Notes: generated from the sequence alone by a model not told the origin. Positions 12,260 to 21,878 are shown, counted from the stretch's first letter. The stretch: DNA of 64,000 nt from Fidelibacterota bacterium UBA7301 (GCA_002471845.1 DKQT01000032.1:124001-188000), one strand, 5' to 3'. Made by a program: numbers and translations.

Positions 12260-12798
12260 TGAAAACAGCTGTTTATTTATGTTCGAAAGCCATTGCCGAA
12301 CAATTTAATATCAGTGGAAAAGATTCGGTTAGCGGTCATGAAATCGCCAAAAAAGAGCAAGAAAATTTTTTATGGTCAAAGGATTTCAGCAATCAAAACA
12401 TTTCACCGGACACATTTTCAGCACTAAAGAATTTTTTTAAGATGGATAAAATTATCCTCATTGACAGGGTGAAAAGTTCTCGGGAGATTATGAGAATTTC
12501 GGACCATAATAATCGTTCTGGTGAAAATTTTCTTAGGGGAAAAACACCTCACGAAGACCGCCCAACCTTTCCAGATGCATCTAATATTTATAATGAAAAA
12601 AGGGGAAGAAAAGTTGTCACCGTCGGACCGAAAAGATTTGAAAGAGAAAACCGCAAGAATTTAGCAGTGGTGTCAGAAGCCATTGCGCCCATTGCTGTAT
12701 TGTGGCACTACGTAGGAGTAAAACCGCTAGGGATTGGCTGTCCCGGGAACATATTGTTACTTTCCCAACTAATGAAAAGAATAATGAGTTTAAGATGA
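12259..12798 (+). CDS. Conserved-looking protein of unknown function, upstream of PFOR
   Basis: A 179-residue protein I cannot assign. ATG at 12259 overlaps the yggS stop and fits better than TTG at 12256. The end overlaps the PFOR alpha start in ATGA (12795-12798), so it is translationally coupled on both sides. The stretch RISDHNNRSGENFLRGK (near residues 75-91) followed by RPTFPDASNIY faintly recalls the purine nucleoside phosphorylase motif with SDHIN, a glycine-rich turn and RFPDMS-Y, but the protein is much shorter than PNP and the phosphate-binding region is not seen. No signal peptide; one mildly hydrophobic stretch near the C-terminus (PLGIGCPGNILLLSQL). Coupling to PFOR suggests a role in the same pathway, by inference only. 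Confidence 0.5.
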   Translation: MKTAVYLCSKAIAEQFNISGKDSVSGHEIAKKEQENFLWSKDFSNQNISPDTFSALKNFFKMDKIILIDRVKSSREIMRISDHNNRSGENFLRGKTPHEDRPTFPDASNIYNEKRGRKVVTVGPKRFERENRKNLAVVSEAIAPIAVLWHYVGVKPLGIGCPGNILLLSQLMKRIMSLR

Positions 12799-14726
12799 TT
12801 AAATATCCCGGGATTAAATCTACTGCCGATGGTGCAGCCATGATTGTTTGGGTGGAATCACATATTTGCCAAGGAGCATGCGCATATCCAATTACATCTT
12901 CAACAACGATGGGCTCCGGCTTTCAAGCTGTCGTTGCAAACGGAGGCAAAAACATTTGGGGAGAAACGCTTGCTTTTATTCAGTCGGAATCTGAACACAG
13001 TTCAGCCTCAGCATGTGAAGGGTACGCCTTAACCGGAGGCAGAGTAACAAACTTTACATCTGGCCAGGGGCTGGTATTAATGAAGGAAGTATTATATACA
13101 ATATCAGGTAAAAGGCTTCCAATTGTTTTTCACATTGGCGCGAGGGCGCTAACCTCTCATTCATTAAATGTACACGCGGGACATGATGATGTAATGGCTG
13201 TGTCAGATTGTGGCTGGGGAATGTTATTTGCTAGAAACGCACAAGAAGCGGGAGACCTGGCCCTAATTGGGCGAAGAACAGCAGAAGAAACACAAACACC
13301 CTTTTTAAATATAATGGACGGTTTTTTAACAACACATACCATTGAAAACGTTTATCTACCAGAGCCTGAAATGATGACAGAATACATATCAAACCCACAA
13401 GAGAAACTGGTTAATCTTATGGATCCCCACCACCCGGTTATGTCGGGGGTGGTGCAGAACCAAGATTCTTATATGAAAGGAAAAATCGCTCAACGCGTTT
13501 ATATTAATAAAGTGGAAAAACTTTTGGTTAAATCAATGGAGGAATTCAAAAAGTTAACAGGAAGAGAATATTCTTTAATAGATGAATATAAAATGGAAGA
13601 TGCAGAGTGGGCTGTTCTTGGAATGGGAAGCATGATGGAAACAGCTCAAACAGCTGTTGATTATTTACGCGAAGAAAAAGGATTAAAGGCGGGCGCTGTT
13701 CATATAACCTCCTTTAGGCCTTTTCCTGGAAAACAACTAACAAAATCTGTGGGCAAAACGAAAGGAATAACAATTTTAGAAAGAATGGATAACCCATTAG
13801 CAGAAAGTAATCCTTTAACCTTGGAAACAAAAGCAGCGCTAATAGATTATTTTGCTAGCAACAACAGTAAAACAGCCACGCTTCCAAAAATTTATTCTGG
13901 ATCGGCGGGTCTTGGTTCAAGAGATATTCGCCCCGACGATATAATGGGCGCGCTTGAGAATATGGTTCAAGGTGGAAAAAAATATTTTGTACTGGGTATT
14001 GATCACAAGCTTGCGCTTAACACAGATAAACATACTGACGTCCGCCCGGAGGGGACATTTTCTATGCGCGGCCACTCAGTTGGGGGCTTTGGATCTGTAA
14101 CAACAAACAAGGTGATAGCAACAATTGTAGCAGATCTTTTTAATATGTATGTACAGGCATACCCAAAATACGGATCAGAGAAAAAGGGACTTCCAACCAC
14201 ATATTATTTAACAGTAAGTCCAAAACAAATTAAAACACATAATGAGCTAGAATTTGTTGAATTTGTCCCCCTAAACGATGTAAACGCTTTTAATTTATCT
14301 AACCCCCTTAAGGGTTTACGGGATAATGGCCTGTTGTTCATTCAGACCCCCAAAACAAACCCAGAAGAAATATGTAAAGATATTCCACGGTGGGCATTAA
14401 AAACAATTGCTGAAAAGAATATTAGAGTTTTTGCCCTTGATACTGTTAAAGTGGCAAAAGACGTTTCTTCAAAGCCCGATCTAATTCAAAGAATGCAGGG
14501 TATTGTTTTATTGGGCATATTTTTAAAAGTGACGCCCTTTGTAGAAGAATCTGGAATTTCACAAGAAACATTGATGAGGGGGGTTGAAAAATCTCTCAGA
14601 AAATATTTTGGAAAACGAGGCAATCAAGTGGTATTAGATAATTTTAATGCCGTGCAAAGAGGGTTTGAGGACGCAATTGAAATTCCGACAGAGGTTTATA
14701 TTGACAAAGAGGAAACTTTAATATGA
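12795..14726 (+). CDS. Pyruvate:ferredoxin oxidoreductase, alpha plus gamma domains
   Basis: A 643-residue 2-oxoacid:ferredoxin oxidoreductase chain matching the N-terminal half of NifJ-type PFOR. The alpha pyrimidine-binding domain has YPITSSTTMG (31-40), GGRVTNFTSGQGL and ARALTSHSLNVHAGHDDVM; a transketolase-C-like domain with AVLGMGSMMETAQTAVDYL follows; the gamma domain has MRGHSVGGFGSVTTNKVIA (about 430-450). The enzyme oxidatively decarboxylates pyruvate to acetyl-CoA with reduced ferredoxin, or runs in reverse. I chose ATG 12795 because a longer frame from 12702 lies in the upstream gene and this start makes an ATGA coupling. Pyruvate is the likely but unproven substrate. Confidence 0.88.
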   Translation: MIKYPGIKSTADGAAMIVWVESHICQGACAYPITSSTTMGSGFQAVVANGGKNIWGETLAFIQSESEHSSASACEGYALTGGRVTNFTSGQGLVLMKEVLYTISGKRLPIVFHIGARALTSHSLNVHAGHDDVMAVSDCGWGMLFARNAQEAGDLALIGRRTAEETQTPFLNIMDGFLTTHTIENVYLPEPEMMTEYISNPQEKLVNLMDPHHPVMSGVVQNQDSYMKGKIAQRVYINKVEKLLVKSMEEFKKLTGREYSLIDEYKMEDAEWAVLGMGSMMETAQTAVDYLREEKGLKAGAVHITSFRPFPGKQLTKSVGKTKGITILERMDNPLAESNPLTLETKAALIDYFASNNSKTATLPKIYSGSAGLGSRDIRPDDIMGALENMVQGGKKYFVLGIDHKLALNTDKHTDVRPEGTFSMRGHSVGGFGSVTTNKVIATIVADLFNMYVQAYPKYGSEKKGLPTTYYLTVSPKQIKTHNELEFVEFVPLNDVNAFNLSNPLKGLRDNGLLFIQTPKTNPEEICKDIPRWALKTIAEKNIRVFALDTVKVAKDVSSKPDLIQRMQGIVLLGIFLKVTPFVEESGISQETLMRGVEKSLRKYFGKRGNQVVLDNFNAVQRGFEDAIEIPTEVYIDKEETLI

Positions 14727-16309
14727 ACGATAAATTAACAACTGAAACAAAAAGAACCACAGCACACGACATTTTAAATATTGAAGATTTTAACGAAAGA
14801 ATTATAGGGGCATATAACGACGGTACCGCAGAAGAAAGTCTTCCCGCCGACGAATCAACAGCAAGAAGCTTAATCCCCGCGGGCACCGCGGCAATGAGAG
14901 ATTTTAGCTACATTGCGCCGGATATACCAGAGTTTATATCAGACAACTGTGTGGCGTGTATGGAGTGTGTAACACAATGCCCGGATACAGCAATCCTTGG
15001 AAAGGCTATTCCCGAAAACACCCTTAAAAGCGCACTAGAGGAATACAATAAAACAGATTCTTCAGAGAAGATTGCAAAACAGTGGACAGAAACGAACAAA
15101 TTTTATAAAGCGCCCGCAAAACAAGGCAAAGAGCCTGCGAAGTTTGGTATTTTTATTGATCCAACAAAGTGTAAGGGTTGTGCAGAGTGTGTCGATGCAT
15201 GCGGAGAGCATGAAGCATTAAAAATGATTACAAAAAAAGATGACACAATTCCACAATATATAAAAGTATTTGATTTTTATAAACAAATAGGCCCCACCCC
15301 ATCTGAGTATATTAATGAACGCGTGTTGGTAGATATGATGTTAGCAGAAGAATCCTTATTATATACGGGCGGCGCCGGGTCTTGTATGGGCTGCGGAGAG
15401 GGCACCGCACTACGGATGATGTTAGCCGCGACAGGATTTACTTATGGGGCAGAGTCTGTCGGATTGGTTGCCGCTACGGGTTGTAATACAGTGTACGGAT
15501 CTACTTACCCGTATAATCCATTTTTGGTGCCTTGGACAAACTCACTTTTTGAAAACGTTTCAGCCGACGCAATGGGAATTCGAACACGGTGGAATCAAAT
15601 TGGGTGGCAAGATAAAAAACTATGGTGTATTGGCGGGGATGGGGCCATGTTGGATATTGGTTTCCAGGCGCTTTCTAGAATGTTGATGTCTGGAATGGAC
15701 ATCAATTTAATTATATTAGACACACAGGCGTATTCAAATACCGGCGGCCAAACATCTACGGCATCGTATGGAGGCCAAGAAGCAAAAATGTCTTTACGAG
15801 GAAAAGAGATTCACGGGAAAATAGAACGGCGAAAAGAAATTGCAAACCTGTGTATGATACACCCAGATGTTTTTGTAGCACAGACCACATGTGCTCATAC
15901 AAACCATTTTTATAAAGCAATTATGGCTGCCAACAAACATAGGGGACCATCTGTGATTAATGTGTATACGACATGCCAACCCGAGCACGGCGTGGCCGAT
16001 AATTTAGCGATGCACCAGGCGAAATTGGCGGCAGATTCAAGAGCCTTTCCCATTTTTATTTATGATCCAAAAGACGGGGAAAGGTTTTCAGACAAGCTTT
16101 CGCTACAAGGAAACCCCGCTAAAAAAGACAATTGGTATATCAATCCAAAAACAAAAGAACAAATTGATTTTATTTATTTTGCAAAAACAGAAGGACGCTT
16201 TTCTAAAAATTTTGACTCAAAGGGAAACCCCGATGAACAATTATTAAAATCTCAAGAAGACAGGCTCAAAAACTGGAAACTCCTACAAGAACTTGCAGGC
16301 GAGGTTTAG
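14723..16309 (+). CDS. Pyruvate:ferredoxin oxidoreductase, delta (2x4Fe-4S) plus beta domains
   Basis: A 528-residue chain corresponding to the C-terminal half of NifJ. Two ferredoxin motifs bind 4Fe-4S clusters: Cys76, 79, 82, 86 and Cys150, 153, 156, 160; the second ends CG rather than the usual CP. The beta domain carries the proximal-cluster cysteines in SCMGCGEG (Cys221, Cys224) and Cys254, and the thiamine diphosphate motif from GDGAML (305-310) to the asparagine in TQAYSNTGGQ (about 334-343). It overlaps the alpha/gamma gene by ATGA, so both halves are made at equal amounts. The split into alpha-gamma and delta-beta differs from single-chain NifJ and from four-subunit archaeal enzymes. 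Confidence 0.9.
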   Translation: MNDKLTTETKRTTAHDILNIEDFNERIIGAYNDGTAEESLPADESTARSLIPAGTAAMRDFSYIAPDIPEFISDNCVACMECVTQCPDTAILGKAIPENTLKSALEEYNKTDSSEKIAKQWTETNKFYKAPAKQGKEPAKFGIFIDPTKCKGCAECVDACGEHEALKMITKKDDTIPQYIKVFDFYKQIGPTPSEYINERVLVDMMLAEESLLYTGGAGSCMGCGEGTALRMMLAATGFTYGAESVGLVAATGCNTVYGSTYPYNPFLVPWTNSLFENVSADAMGIRTRWNQIGWQDKKLWCIGGDGAMLDIGFQALSRMLMSGMDINLIILDTQAYSNTGGQTSTASYGGQEAKMSLRGKEIHGKIERRKEIANLCMIHPDVFVAQTTCAHTNHFYKAIMAANKHRGPSVINVYTTCQPEHGVADNLAMHQAKLAADSRAFPIFIYDPKDGERFSDKLSLQGNPAKKDNWYINPKTKEQIDFIYFAKTEGRFSKNFDSKGNPDEQLLKSQEDRLKNWKLLQELAGEV

Positions 16310-16311
16310 TT

Positions 16312-16914
16312 ATGAAACACACATATAACTTAAAAAACAACACCACTCTAATAATAAGAAACCCCCACATAAAAGACCTTGATAAATCTTATGAGTTTTT
16401 TATGTCCTTCCCCGAATCAAAAAGGCGGTTTTTTCGAAGTGACGTAATAAACAAAGAACATATCAAAGAAAGGATAGAGGATTCAGAAAAACACAGAATA
16501 ATTAGGCGCATAGCTTTAATTAATGATAAAATAGTTGGTGATGCTTCATTAGAAATAGATACAGACACATGGAAAAGCGGGACAGCCTATTTACGCCTTG
16601 TTATCCCCGAGGGCCACAGAGGAAAAGGCATACAATATATTATGGCAAGCGATTTGGTTGAGATAGCAACCGAAAAACATTTGGATAAAATTGTTGCAAA
16701 GTTCATGCGACCACAAAACGATTTAATGGATATATATAAAAGTCTGGGGTTTACAATCGAGGGAATGCTTCACGATTATGTTAAAGATTTAAAAGGCAAA
16801 GAACAAGACCTGGTTATAATGGTAGTTTCATTAAAGAACCTTCGCAAGGCATATAACTTTGTAGGAGATTGGCTTGATAACGAACACAGCATTATAGGCC
16901 CGGGTGAAATGTAA
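16312..16914 (+). CDS. GNAT family N-acetyltransferase
   Basis: A 200-residue acetyltransferase of the GNAT fold. The acetyl-CoA motif A is RLVIPEGHRGKGIQYIM (about 103-119), with the R-x-x-G-x-G/A pattern in HRGKGIQ. A later DIYKSLGFTIEGMLHDYVKD fits motif B. It begins 2 bases after the PFOR beta stop and may share its transcript. The substrate cannot be told; the RimJ/RimL-like end YKSLGF-EG is common in enzymes acting on proteins, amines or antibiotics. Confidence 0.8.
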   Translation: MKHTYNLKNNTTLIIRNPHIKDLDKSYEFFMSFPESKRRFFRSDVINKEHIKERIEDSEKHRIIRRIALINDKIVGDASLEIDTDTWKSGTAYLRLVIPEGHRGKGIQYIMASDLVEIATEKHLDKIVAKFMRPQNDLMDIYKSLGFTIEGMLHDYVKDLKGKEQDLVIMVVSLKNLRKAYNFVGDWLDNEHSIIGPGEM

Positions 16915-16952
16915 TACTCCTTGTTTTTATTTTTTGTTTTCACGAAATATAT

Positions 16953-17456
16953 ATGGACAAAGAATCAAACTTTAAACGCATTTTTTGTGTTGGGCCGATT
17001 GGTGTTGCAATCACATTTTTTGTATGGTGTGCAGCGGTACAAATAGAAACGGCTCTGGGTCTCCCGACAATGAAAATCCACCCCACATTCAAAACAATTC
17101 TGTTAACTGTGTTTTTAGTAGACGCAGCGTATTTAATTGTAGGAAGCAGTCGATCTTTGCCGGTGAAAGAGCGGGGAAGAACATTAATAACAAAAGGACC
17201 TTTTAAATACATTCGCCACCCCCTGTACAGCGCCATTATTTATTCAGCGACGGGCGCCCTAGCGTTGTGGAGACAGTCTTGGGTACTGTTGGTTTCAGTG
17301 TTACCAATAGCTTTTCTCTGGTCGTGGCTAGTGGGAAAAGAAGAGCGATATATGTTAGAACTATTTGGTGAAAAATATAAAAATTATCAAACTAAAACGG
17401 GCCAATTTCTACCTTCGTGGAAAACAATAAAACACGAAGCAGAAGAAATAGAATAA
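16953..17456 (+). CDS. Isoprenylcysteine carboxyl methyltransferase-like membrane protein
   Basis: A 167-residue integral membrane protein with about four hydrophobic segments (residues 11-30, 47-65, 89-105, 107-125). The diagnostic stretch is GPFKYIRHPLYSAIIY (about 82-97) followed by EERYMLELFGEKYKNYQ (about 130-146), the SAM-binding signature of ICMT/PEMT (NnrU-related) methyltransferases. Bacterial homologues methylate varied lipid or small-molecule substrates, so no substrate is proposed. It follows GNAT after 38 bases and ends before a 138-base AT-rich gap. Confidence 0.75.
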   Translation: MDKESNFKRIFCVGPIGVAITFFVWCAAVQIETALGLPTMKIHPTFKTILLTVFLVDAAYLIVGSSRSLPVKERGRTLITKGPFKYIRHPLYSAIIYSATGALALWRQSWVLLVSVLPIAFLWSWLVGKEERYMLELFGEKYKNYQTKTGQFLPSWKTIKHEAEEIE

Positions 17457-17594
17457 AATTTAATTTTTGTAATTTCTATTATCCTAAAAAATAAAAATTC
17501 TGAACCAGAAAAAACGGTTTACAAACAAAAGAGGTTATAACGGGAAAGAGTTAAAATTATTATCACAGTACTATAAATTATGTTAGGGATTACA

Positions 17595-18899
17595 ATGGCT
17601 AAAAATCGTGTTAATGGATTTGAATTTGTATGTTCGTCAGAAGGTATTGATGAATATAAAATGACATCAAACGACTTAACCATATTGTTAATGGAGGACC
17701 ATTCTGCACCCGTTGCAACATTCATGGTTACATATCATGTTGGTTCAAGAAATGAAGCCACAGGACATACGGGCGCCACTCATCTGTTAGAACATTTAAT
17801 GTTTAAGGGCTCACGGAATTTTAATAAGGAAACAGGGACGGCCATCTGGACTGAACTCCAAAATATTGGTGCCCAGATAAACGCCACAACCTGGAACGAC
17901 AGGACCAACTACTTTGAAGTGGTACCCAGCGAACATCTGGAAAAGGCAATTGCTATCGAAGCCGACAGAATGCGCTTTGCTTTTTTAAAAGATGAGGATC
18001 GCCAGCCCGAAATGACGGTTGTTCGCAACGAATATGAACGGGGTGAAAACAGCCCCTTTGATGTATTGGATAAAAACATCTGGGCCACGGCCTATCAGGC
18101 CCACCCCTACCACCATTCTACCATCGGCTGGAGATCGGATATTGAAAATGTGTCTACCAAAAGACTTCAGGAATTTTATAATACCTATTATTGGCCGAAT
18201 AATGCGACAGCGACAATTATAGGTGATTTTGACAAAGAACAGGCCCTGGTTCTGATAAAAAAGTATTTTGAGGAACATAGCGCCAGTGATCATAAGGTTC
18301 CAGACATGTACACCGAAGAACCTAAGCAGGAAGGACCGAGACGAACAGTTGTCTCTAGGGCTGGACAAGCGGGTGTTGTGGGTATTGGTCACAAGACTCC
18401 GGAGGGTCTCAGCGAAGAAACATATGCCTTTCAACTGTTGAGCAAGATCCTGTCAGAAGGAAAAACAAGCCGTTTCAATAAGAGCATCATAGACAAAGGC
18501 TTGGCCACCTCCATTTTCATGTACGACTTCCCCTTTCGAGATAACGGCATGTTCATTACATACGCTTTTCTGACCCCAAACACGGAGCATAAAACTGTAG
18601 AAAATATTATTCTAGGGGAATATAAAAGCATAATTGAGGACGGTGTTTCGGAGGAAGAATTAAGCCGGGCCAAAGCCCAAACACGAGCTACAGTTGCCTT
18701 CAGCCGGGATGGGTCCTACGCAGCGGCCAGCGCTTTGAATGAAGCCATTGCCATTGGGAAGTGGACCTTTTATACAACCTTCGTAGATCGAATTGAGAAT
18801 GTTTCCACGGATGATATTAAAGAGATTGCAAATAAATACTTAGTAAGCGATCAGAGCACAACGGGTTGGTTTGTCCCCCAAAAAGAAGGGGTAGAATAA
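17595..18899 (+). CDS. M16 family zinc peptidase, catalytic subunit
   Basis: A 434-residue M16B (pitrilysin/processing peptidase) protein. The inverted zinc motif HLLEH is at residues 63-67, with the third ligand Glu146 in VVRNE, so the protein should be an active protease. ATG 17595 is preferred over 17580 because AGGGA at 17584-17588 sits as a ribosome binding site just before it. No signal peptide is seen, so it may act in the cytoplasm. The directly following gene encodes a partner without the motif, matching the alpha/beta heterodimers of this family. Confidence 0.9.
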   Translation: MAKNRVNGFEFVCSSEGIDEYKMTSNDLTILLMEDHSAPVATFMVTYHVGSRNEATGHTGATHLLEHLMFKGSRNFNKETGTAIWTELQNIGAQINATTWNDRTNYFEVVPSEHLEKAIAIEADRMRFAFLKDEDRQPEMTVVRNEYERGENSPFDVLDKNIWATAYQAHPYHHSTIGWRSDIENVSTKRLQEFYNTYYWPNNATATIIGDFDKEQALVLIKKYFEEHSASDHKVPDMYTEEPKQEGPRRTVVSRAGQAGVVGIGHKTPEGLSEETYAFQLLSKILSEGKTSRFNKSIIDKGLATSIFMYDFPFRDNGMFITYAFLTPNTEHKTVENIILGEYKSIIEDGVSEEELSRAKAQTRATVAFSRDGSYAAASALNEAIAIGKWTFYTTFVDRIENVSTDDIKEIANKYLVSDQSTTGWFVPQKEGVE

Positions 18900-20183
18900 T
18901 TGGGTTTTTTTAAAGATCAGGTCCAGACCAAAGAACCTGTCCCCGGCTTCACATCCTATGTGATGTCGACATCAGTAAAGGATGTAATTACTTTTGCCGG
19001 GAGCTTTGTTGGTGGTACTGTGTTCAGCCCCGCAGGCAACCAAAAGATCGCATCACTTACAGCAGCAATGCTGGACAAAGGAACAAAATCAAAAGATAAA
19101 TATGTCATTAGTGATATGCTGGAATCCGCAGGGGCCGAGCTGAGCTTTTCAAGCACCCGCCACCACGTTCAGTTTGCAGGGCATTGCCTGAAAAACGATC
19201 TTGAAACAGTCATAAAACTTTTAGGCGAACAACTTCAGACACCCGCGTTCCCCGGGAAAGAACTGAAAATACTGAAAACAAGGTTAATTGGGAATTTAGA
19301 GCGCACAAAGGAGGATACAAAAAAGCAGGCGCTTATAGGATTTTTGCGAAATTTGTACCCGGAAAATCACCCTAACCATAGGCTAACGACTGACAAAGCT
19401 ATTGATCAAATTTTGGGAACAGGAATGAAAGATATAAGTACTTTCCACCAGAAAATATATGGGCCGGGGAATTTAAACTTTGCAATAGTAGGCGACGTAA
19501 TAAGTGATAAAGTTAATGATCTCATATATGAAGTTTTTCATGGTTGGGATGAAAAAAATATAAAGCTGGAAACAAACGGATTAAATGCTTTTCCGGTTGA
19601 AAAGAAAGAAGAACAAATTCATATTCCAGATAAAACAAGCGCAGATATGTATTTGGGCCAGTCAGTGGGGATAGACCGGGATCACGAAGATTATTATCCG
19701 CTAATGATGGCAATCTATATACTGGGCGGCAATTTTTCTGCACGCCTGATGCAGAACGTTAGAGACAAGCAGGGATTAACATATGGAATTGGATCCTCTA
19801 TAGGGGGTGTTAGTTTTGGTAATGATGGGTATTGGAGCACGTGGGGTACCTTTGCGCCGGATCTTTTGGATGCGGGAAAAGAGGCAACGATGGAACAGGT
19901 ATCAGATTGGTACAATAACGGCGCTACGTTACAAGAACTTGAGAATAAGAAAACAACATTAACGGGCTCTTTTAAAGTTGGCATGGATTCTACTGGCGGT
20001 CTTACGGCAAAAATTTTGTCTAATGCAGAAAAAAACAGAAGCGTGGAATACTTAGATCAGTATCCGGAAATTATTAGAGGCATTACCTTGAAACAGGTAA
20101 ACAATGCCATAAAACATTACATCGACCCAAAAAAGTTAACGCTTGTTATTGCTGGCACCATAGACAAGGCCTCGTGGACGTAA
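18900..20183 (+). CDS. M16 family non-catalytic partner subunit
   Basis: A 427-residue M16 fold protein lacking HxxEH: the equivalent region reads MLDKGTKSKDKYVISDMLESAGAEL without zinc ligands. Conserved parts are FSARLMQNVRDKQGLTYG (about 279-296), the arginine/tyrosine pair typical of M16 C-terminal domains, and NLNFAIVGDV. It starts at TTG 18900 immediately after the previous stop, with AAGGGG just upstream as ribosome binding site. Inferred to pair with the preceding active subunit to form the substrate chamber. Confidence 0.85.
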   Translation: MGFFKDQVQTKEPVPGFTSYVMSTSVKDVITFAGSFVGGTVFSPAGNQKIASLTAAMLDKGTKSKDKYVISDMLESAGAELSFSSTRHHVQFAGHCLKNDLETVIKLLGEQLQTPAFPGKELKILKTRLIGNLERTKEDTKKQALIGFLRNLYPENHPNHRLTTDKAIDQILGTGMKDISTFHQKIYGPGNLNFAIVGDVISDKVNDLIYEVFHGWDEKNIKLETNGLNAFPVEKKEEQIHIPDKTSADMYLGQSVGIDRDHEDYYPLMMAIYILGGNFSARLMQNVRDKQGLTYGIGSSIGGVSFGNDGYWSTWGTFAPDLLDAGKEATMEQVSDWYNNGATLQELENKKTTLTGSFKVGMDSTGGLTAKILSNAEKNRSVEYLDQYPEIIRGITLKQVNNAIKHYIDPKKLTLVIAGTIDKASWT

Positions 20184-20629
20184 TACTCATTACTGCTATA
20201 ACCCAGGATGGGTTTATAGCTCGCCATGCCAATGAAGGGGTCACTTGGTCCGAAGACCTTTACTTATTCAAAAAACAGACCTTGGGTTGGCCGGTGATTA
20301 TGGGCTCCAACACCCACGATTGTTTGCAAACGGAATTGGAAGGAAGAGACATAATAGTTATACATAGAAACGATGACCCCGGGAAAGTATTGGCCGGTAT
20401 AAATAGTGAGAAATGCTTTATAGCCGGGGGAGGAAAAACAAACGCCCGTTTTTCTTCCTTTTTAACTCATCTTTATTTAACACCGCACCCGGTTTTGTTT
20501 GGTGGGGGTATCCCCCTGTTTTCTGATACCATTGATGAAATGGGGTTGACTTTTGAAAAAATGATCCCGGTAAATAAAAATAAGGGAATTTTTCAATTTC
20601 AATACAGGACAAACTGCAAGATTAATTAG
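20174..20629 (+). CDS. Dihydrofolate reductase-like protein
   Basis: A 151-residue protein of the DHFR/RibD-C fold. It opens with ILITAITQDGFIARHANEGVTW, followed by WPVIMGSNTHDCLQTELEGRDIIVI, which parallels the PVIMGRKT and NIVISR segments of DHFR, and FIAGGGKTNARF fits the glycine-rich NADPH loop. Whether the substrate is dihydrofolate or a pyrimidine is not clear; the active-site acidic residue after the W-loop appears to be Glu27 in SEDLYLF. GTG at 20174 overlaps the M16 stop by 10 bases. Confidence 0.7.
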   Translation: MDVILITAITQDGFIARHANEGVTWSEDLYLFKKQTLGWPVIMGSNTHDCLQTELEGRDIIVIHRNDDPGKVLAGINSEKCFIAGGGKTNARFSSFLTHLYLTPHPVLFGGGIPLFSDTIDEMGLTFEKMIPVNKNKGIFQFQYRTNCKIN

Positions 20630-20669
20630 ACTGTTCCTACAACGGTTTTTGCAGGGTAAATTTAAATTA

Positions 20670-21878
20670 TTATGATTTAGCGCGCTTTGCCTTTACTATT
20701 GCCGCTTTAATTTTTCCTCGGACTGCTTTATTGTCTAAAGCATTGATTTCGTCCATGTCGCCATTGATCCCACCATCAACAAGCCTTAGGATCATTTCTT
20801 CTTCAGATTCTTTTCTTGGTTTAGTTGGATCATTTGGAGTAATGGCAGGAGCAGTTGTAGAAATTTCCGGCATGGGGGGGAGGTCAACAGTGCCGCGCTT
20901 AATCTTTACCAGCATTGCTTTGGCTTTTCCGCGGGTGGGCTTATCGCTTATTGCATTGAGAGGTTCATCATCTCCATCGAGCGCTTTATTTACAGCGTAA
21001 GCAATCAAATCCTCTTGGTTGGTAAAGACAGGAAAATTTTCACCCCCCCGAGGCTGAGATGTAATGAGCGCTACACCGGCGGTAGGTTCCTCCGAAAGGG
21101 CTCTAACATATTTGTTGGGCATAGCACCACCCTTCCGTTTGGTCTGTAGCAACACCGCTTTGGCCAACCCCCGGGTTGGCTTGTCTGGAATGGTATTGAC
21201 TAAATCCATGTTTCCGTCAAGTCCGGCTTGGACTGCGCGGGCTATGATCGCTTCGCGGCTATATTGGGGGCCCGAGTCATGTACAGTAGAATCATCGTCT
21301 TTTTCATCGACGATCTCTTCAGGTATAAAATATCCTAAGTTATCTAAAATTTTTGATTTATTGTTGGAAAATCCCCATAAAGTCATCCAGGAAAAAAGAC
21401 CGCGGCTGGTACGGCGGCACGTTACAGAGGTACCATTCGGTGTTGCGTCAAGATCAAAAACAACCGTCTCTTTGTGAACCGGATTAAAACGCAATTCCAA
21501 GGCCAGCTGTTTTTTTTCTTCTAACACCATAATTCTGCCCCCGAAGGAAGGTGAAAGACTGAAGGGCCGCAGGCGTATGTAAGCTCCAGGAGCAAAATGA
21601 AATTGATCAAAAGAATACTGATGGACAAAGCGGGAAGACTCAACTACAGGCAAAATGCGCAAAACCCCGGGGAACCAAAAATTGTAATTGGACAATTGCA
21701 TCAATGTATTCCAAATGACATCAGGACGGGACGCAAATTCATGCTTTACAACTGTTTCTGCCGCAAAGGGCTGGAGGTATGTTGATACCTGGCTGGTAAT
21801 CACTTGTTCGCGGCTCACATCTATTATGAACATGGTTACAATTATAAACAGAGCCGCCATAGTAAGGGTTAAAAGCAT
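20670..21878 (-). CDS. Membrane-anchored SRPBCC protein with three C-terminal repeats
   Basis: A 402-residue protein. Residues 1-20 are a hydrophobic anchor or signal. Residues about 38-183 look like a SRPBCC (START-like) hydrophobic-ligand domain (VKHEFASRPDVIWNTLMQLSNYNFWFPGV at its start). The rest holds three copies of an about 43-residue motif at 207-249, 287-329 and 358-400. The copies share the pattern (E)xxI-x-x-AVxxALDGD, DKPTRGKAKAxLVKxKR and are joined by low-complexity proline/threonine linkers. I know no name for the repeat; its basic end and regular spacing suggest binding of an acidic partner. It converges on the DHFR-like gene. Role unknown. Confidence 0.6.
   Translation of the reverse strand: MLLTLTMAALFIIVTMFIIDVSREQVITSQVSTYLQPFAAETVVKHEFASRPDVIWNTLMQLSNYNFWFPGVLRILPVVESSRFVHQYSFDQFHFAPGAYIRLRPFSLSPSFGGRIMVLEEKKQLALELRFNPVHKETVVFDLDATPNGTSVTCRRTSRGLFSWMTLWGFSNNKSKILDNLGYFIPEEIVDEKDDDSTVHDSGPQYSREAIIARAVQAGLDGNMDLVNTIPDKPTRGLAKAVLLQTKRKGGAMPNKYVRALSEEPTAGVALITSQPRGGENFPVFTNQEDLIAYAVNKALDGDDEPLNAISDKPTRGKAKAMLVKIKRGTVDLPPMPEISTTAPAITPNDPTKPRKESEEEMILRLVDGGINGDMDEINALDNKAVRGKIKAAIVKAKRAKS

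Noticed and set aside
12702..12794. Longer N-terminus for PFOR alpha
   Set aside because: The extra 31 residues overlap the upstream gene in another frame and have no PFOR similarity; ATG 12795 gives a coupled start.
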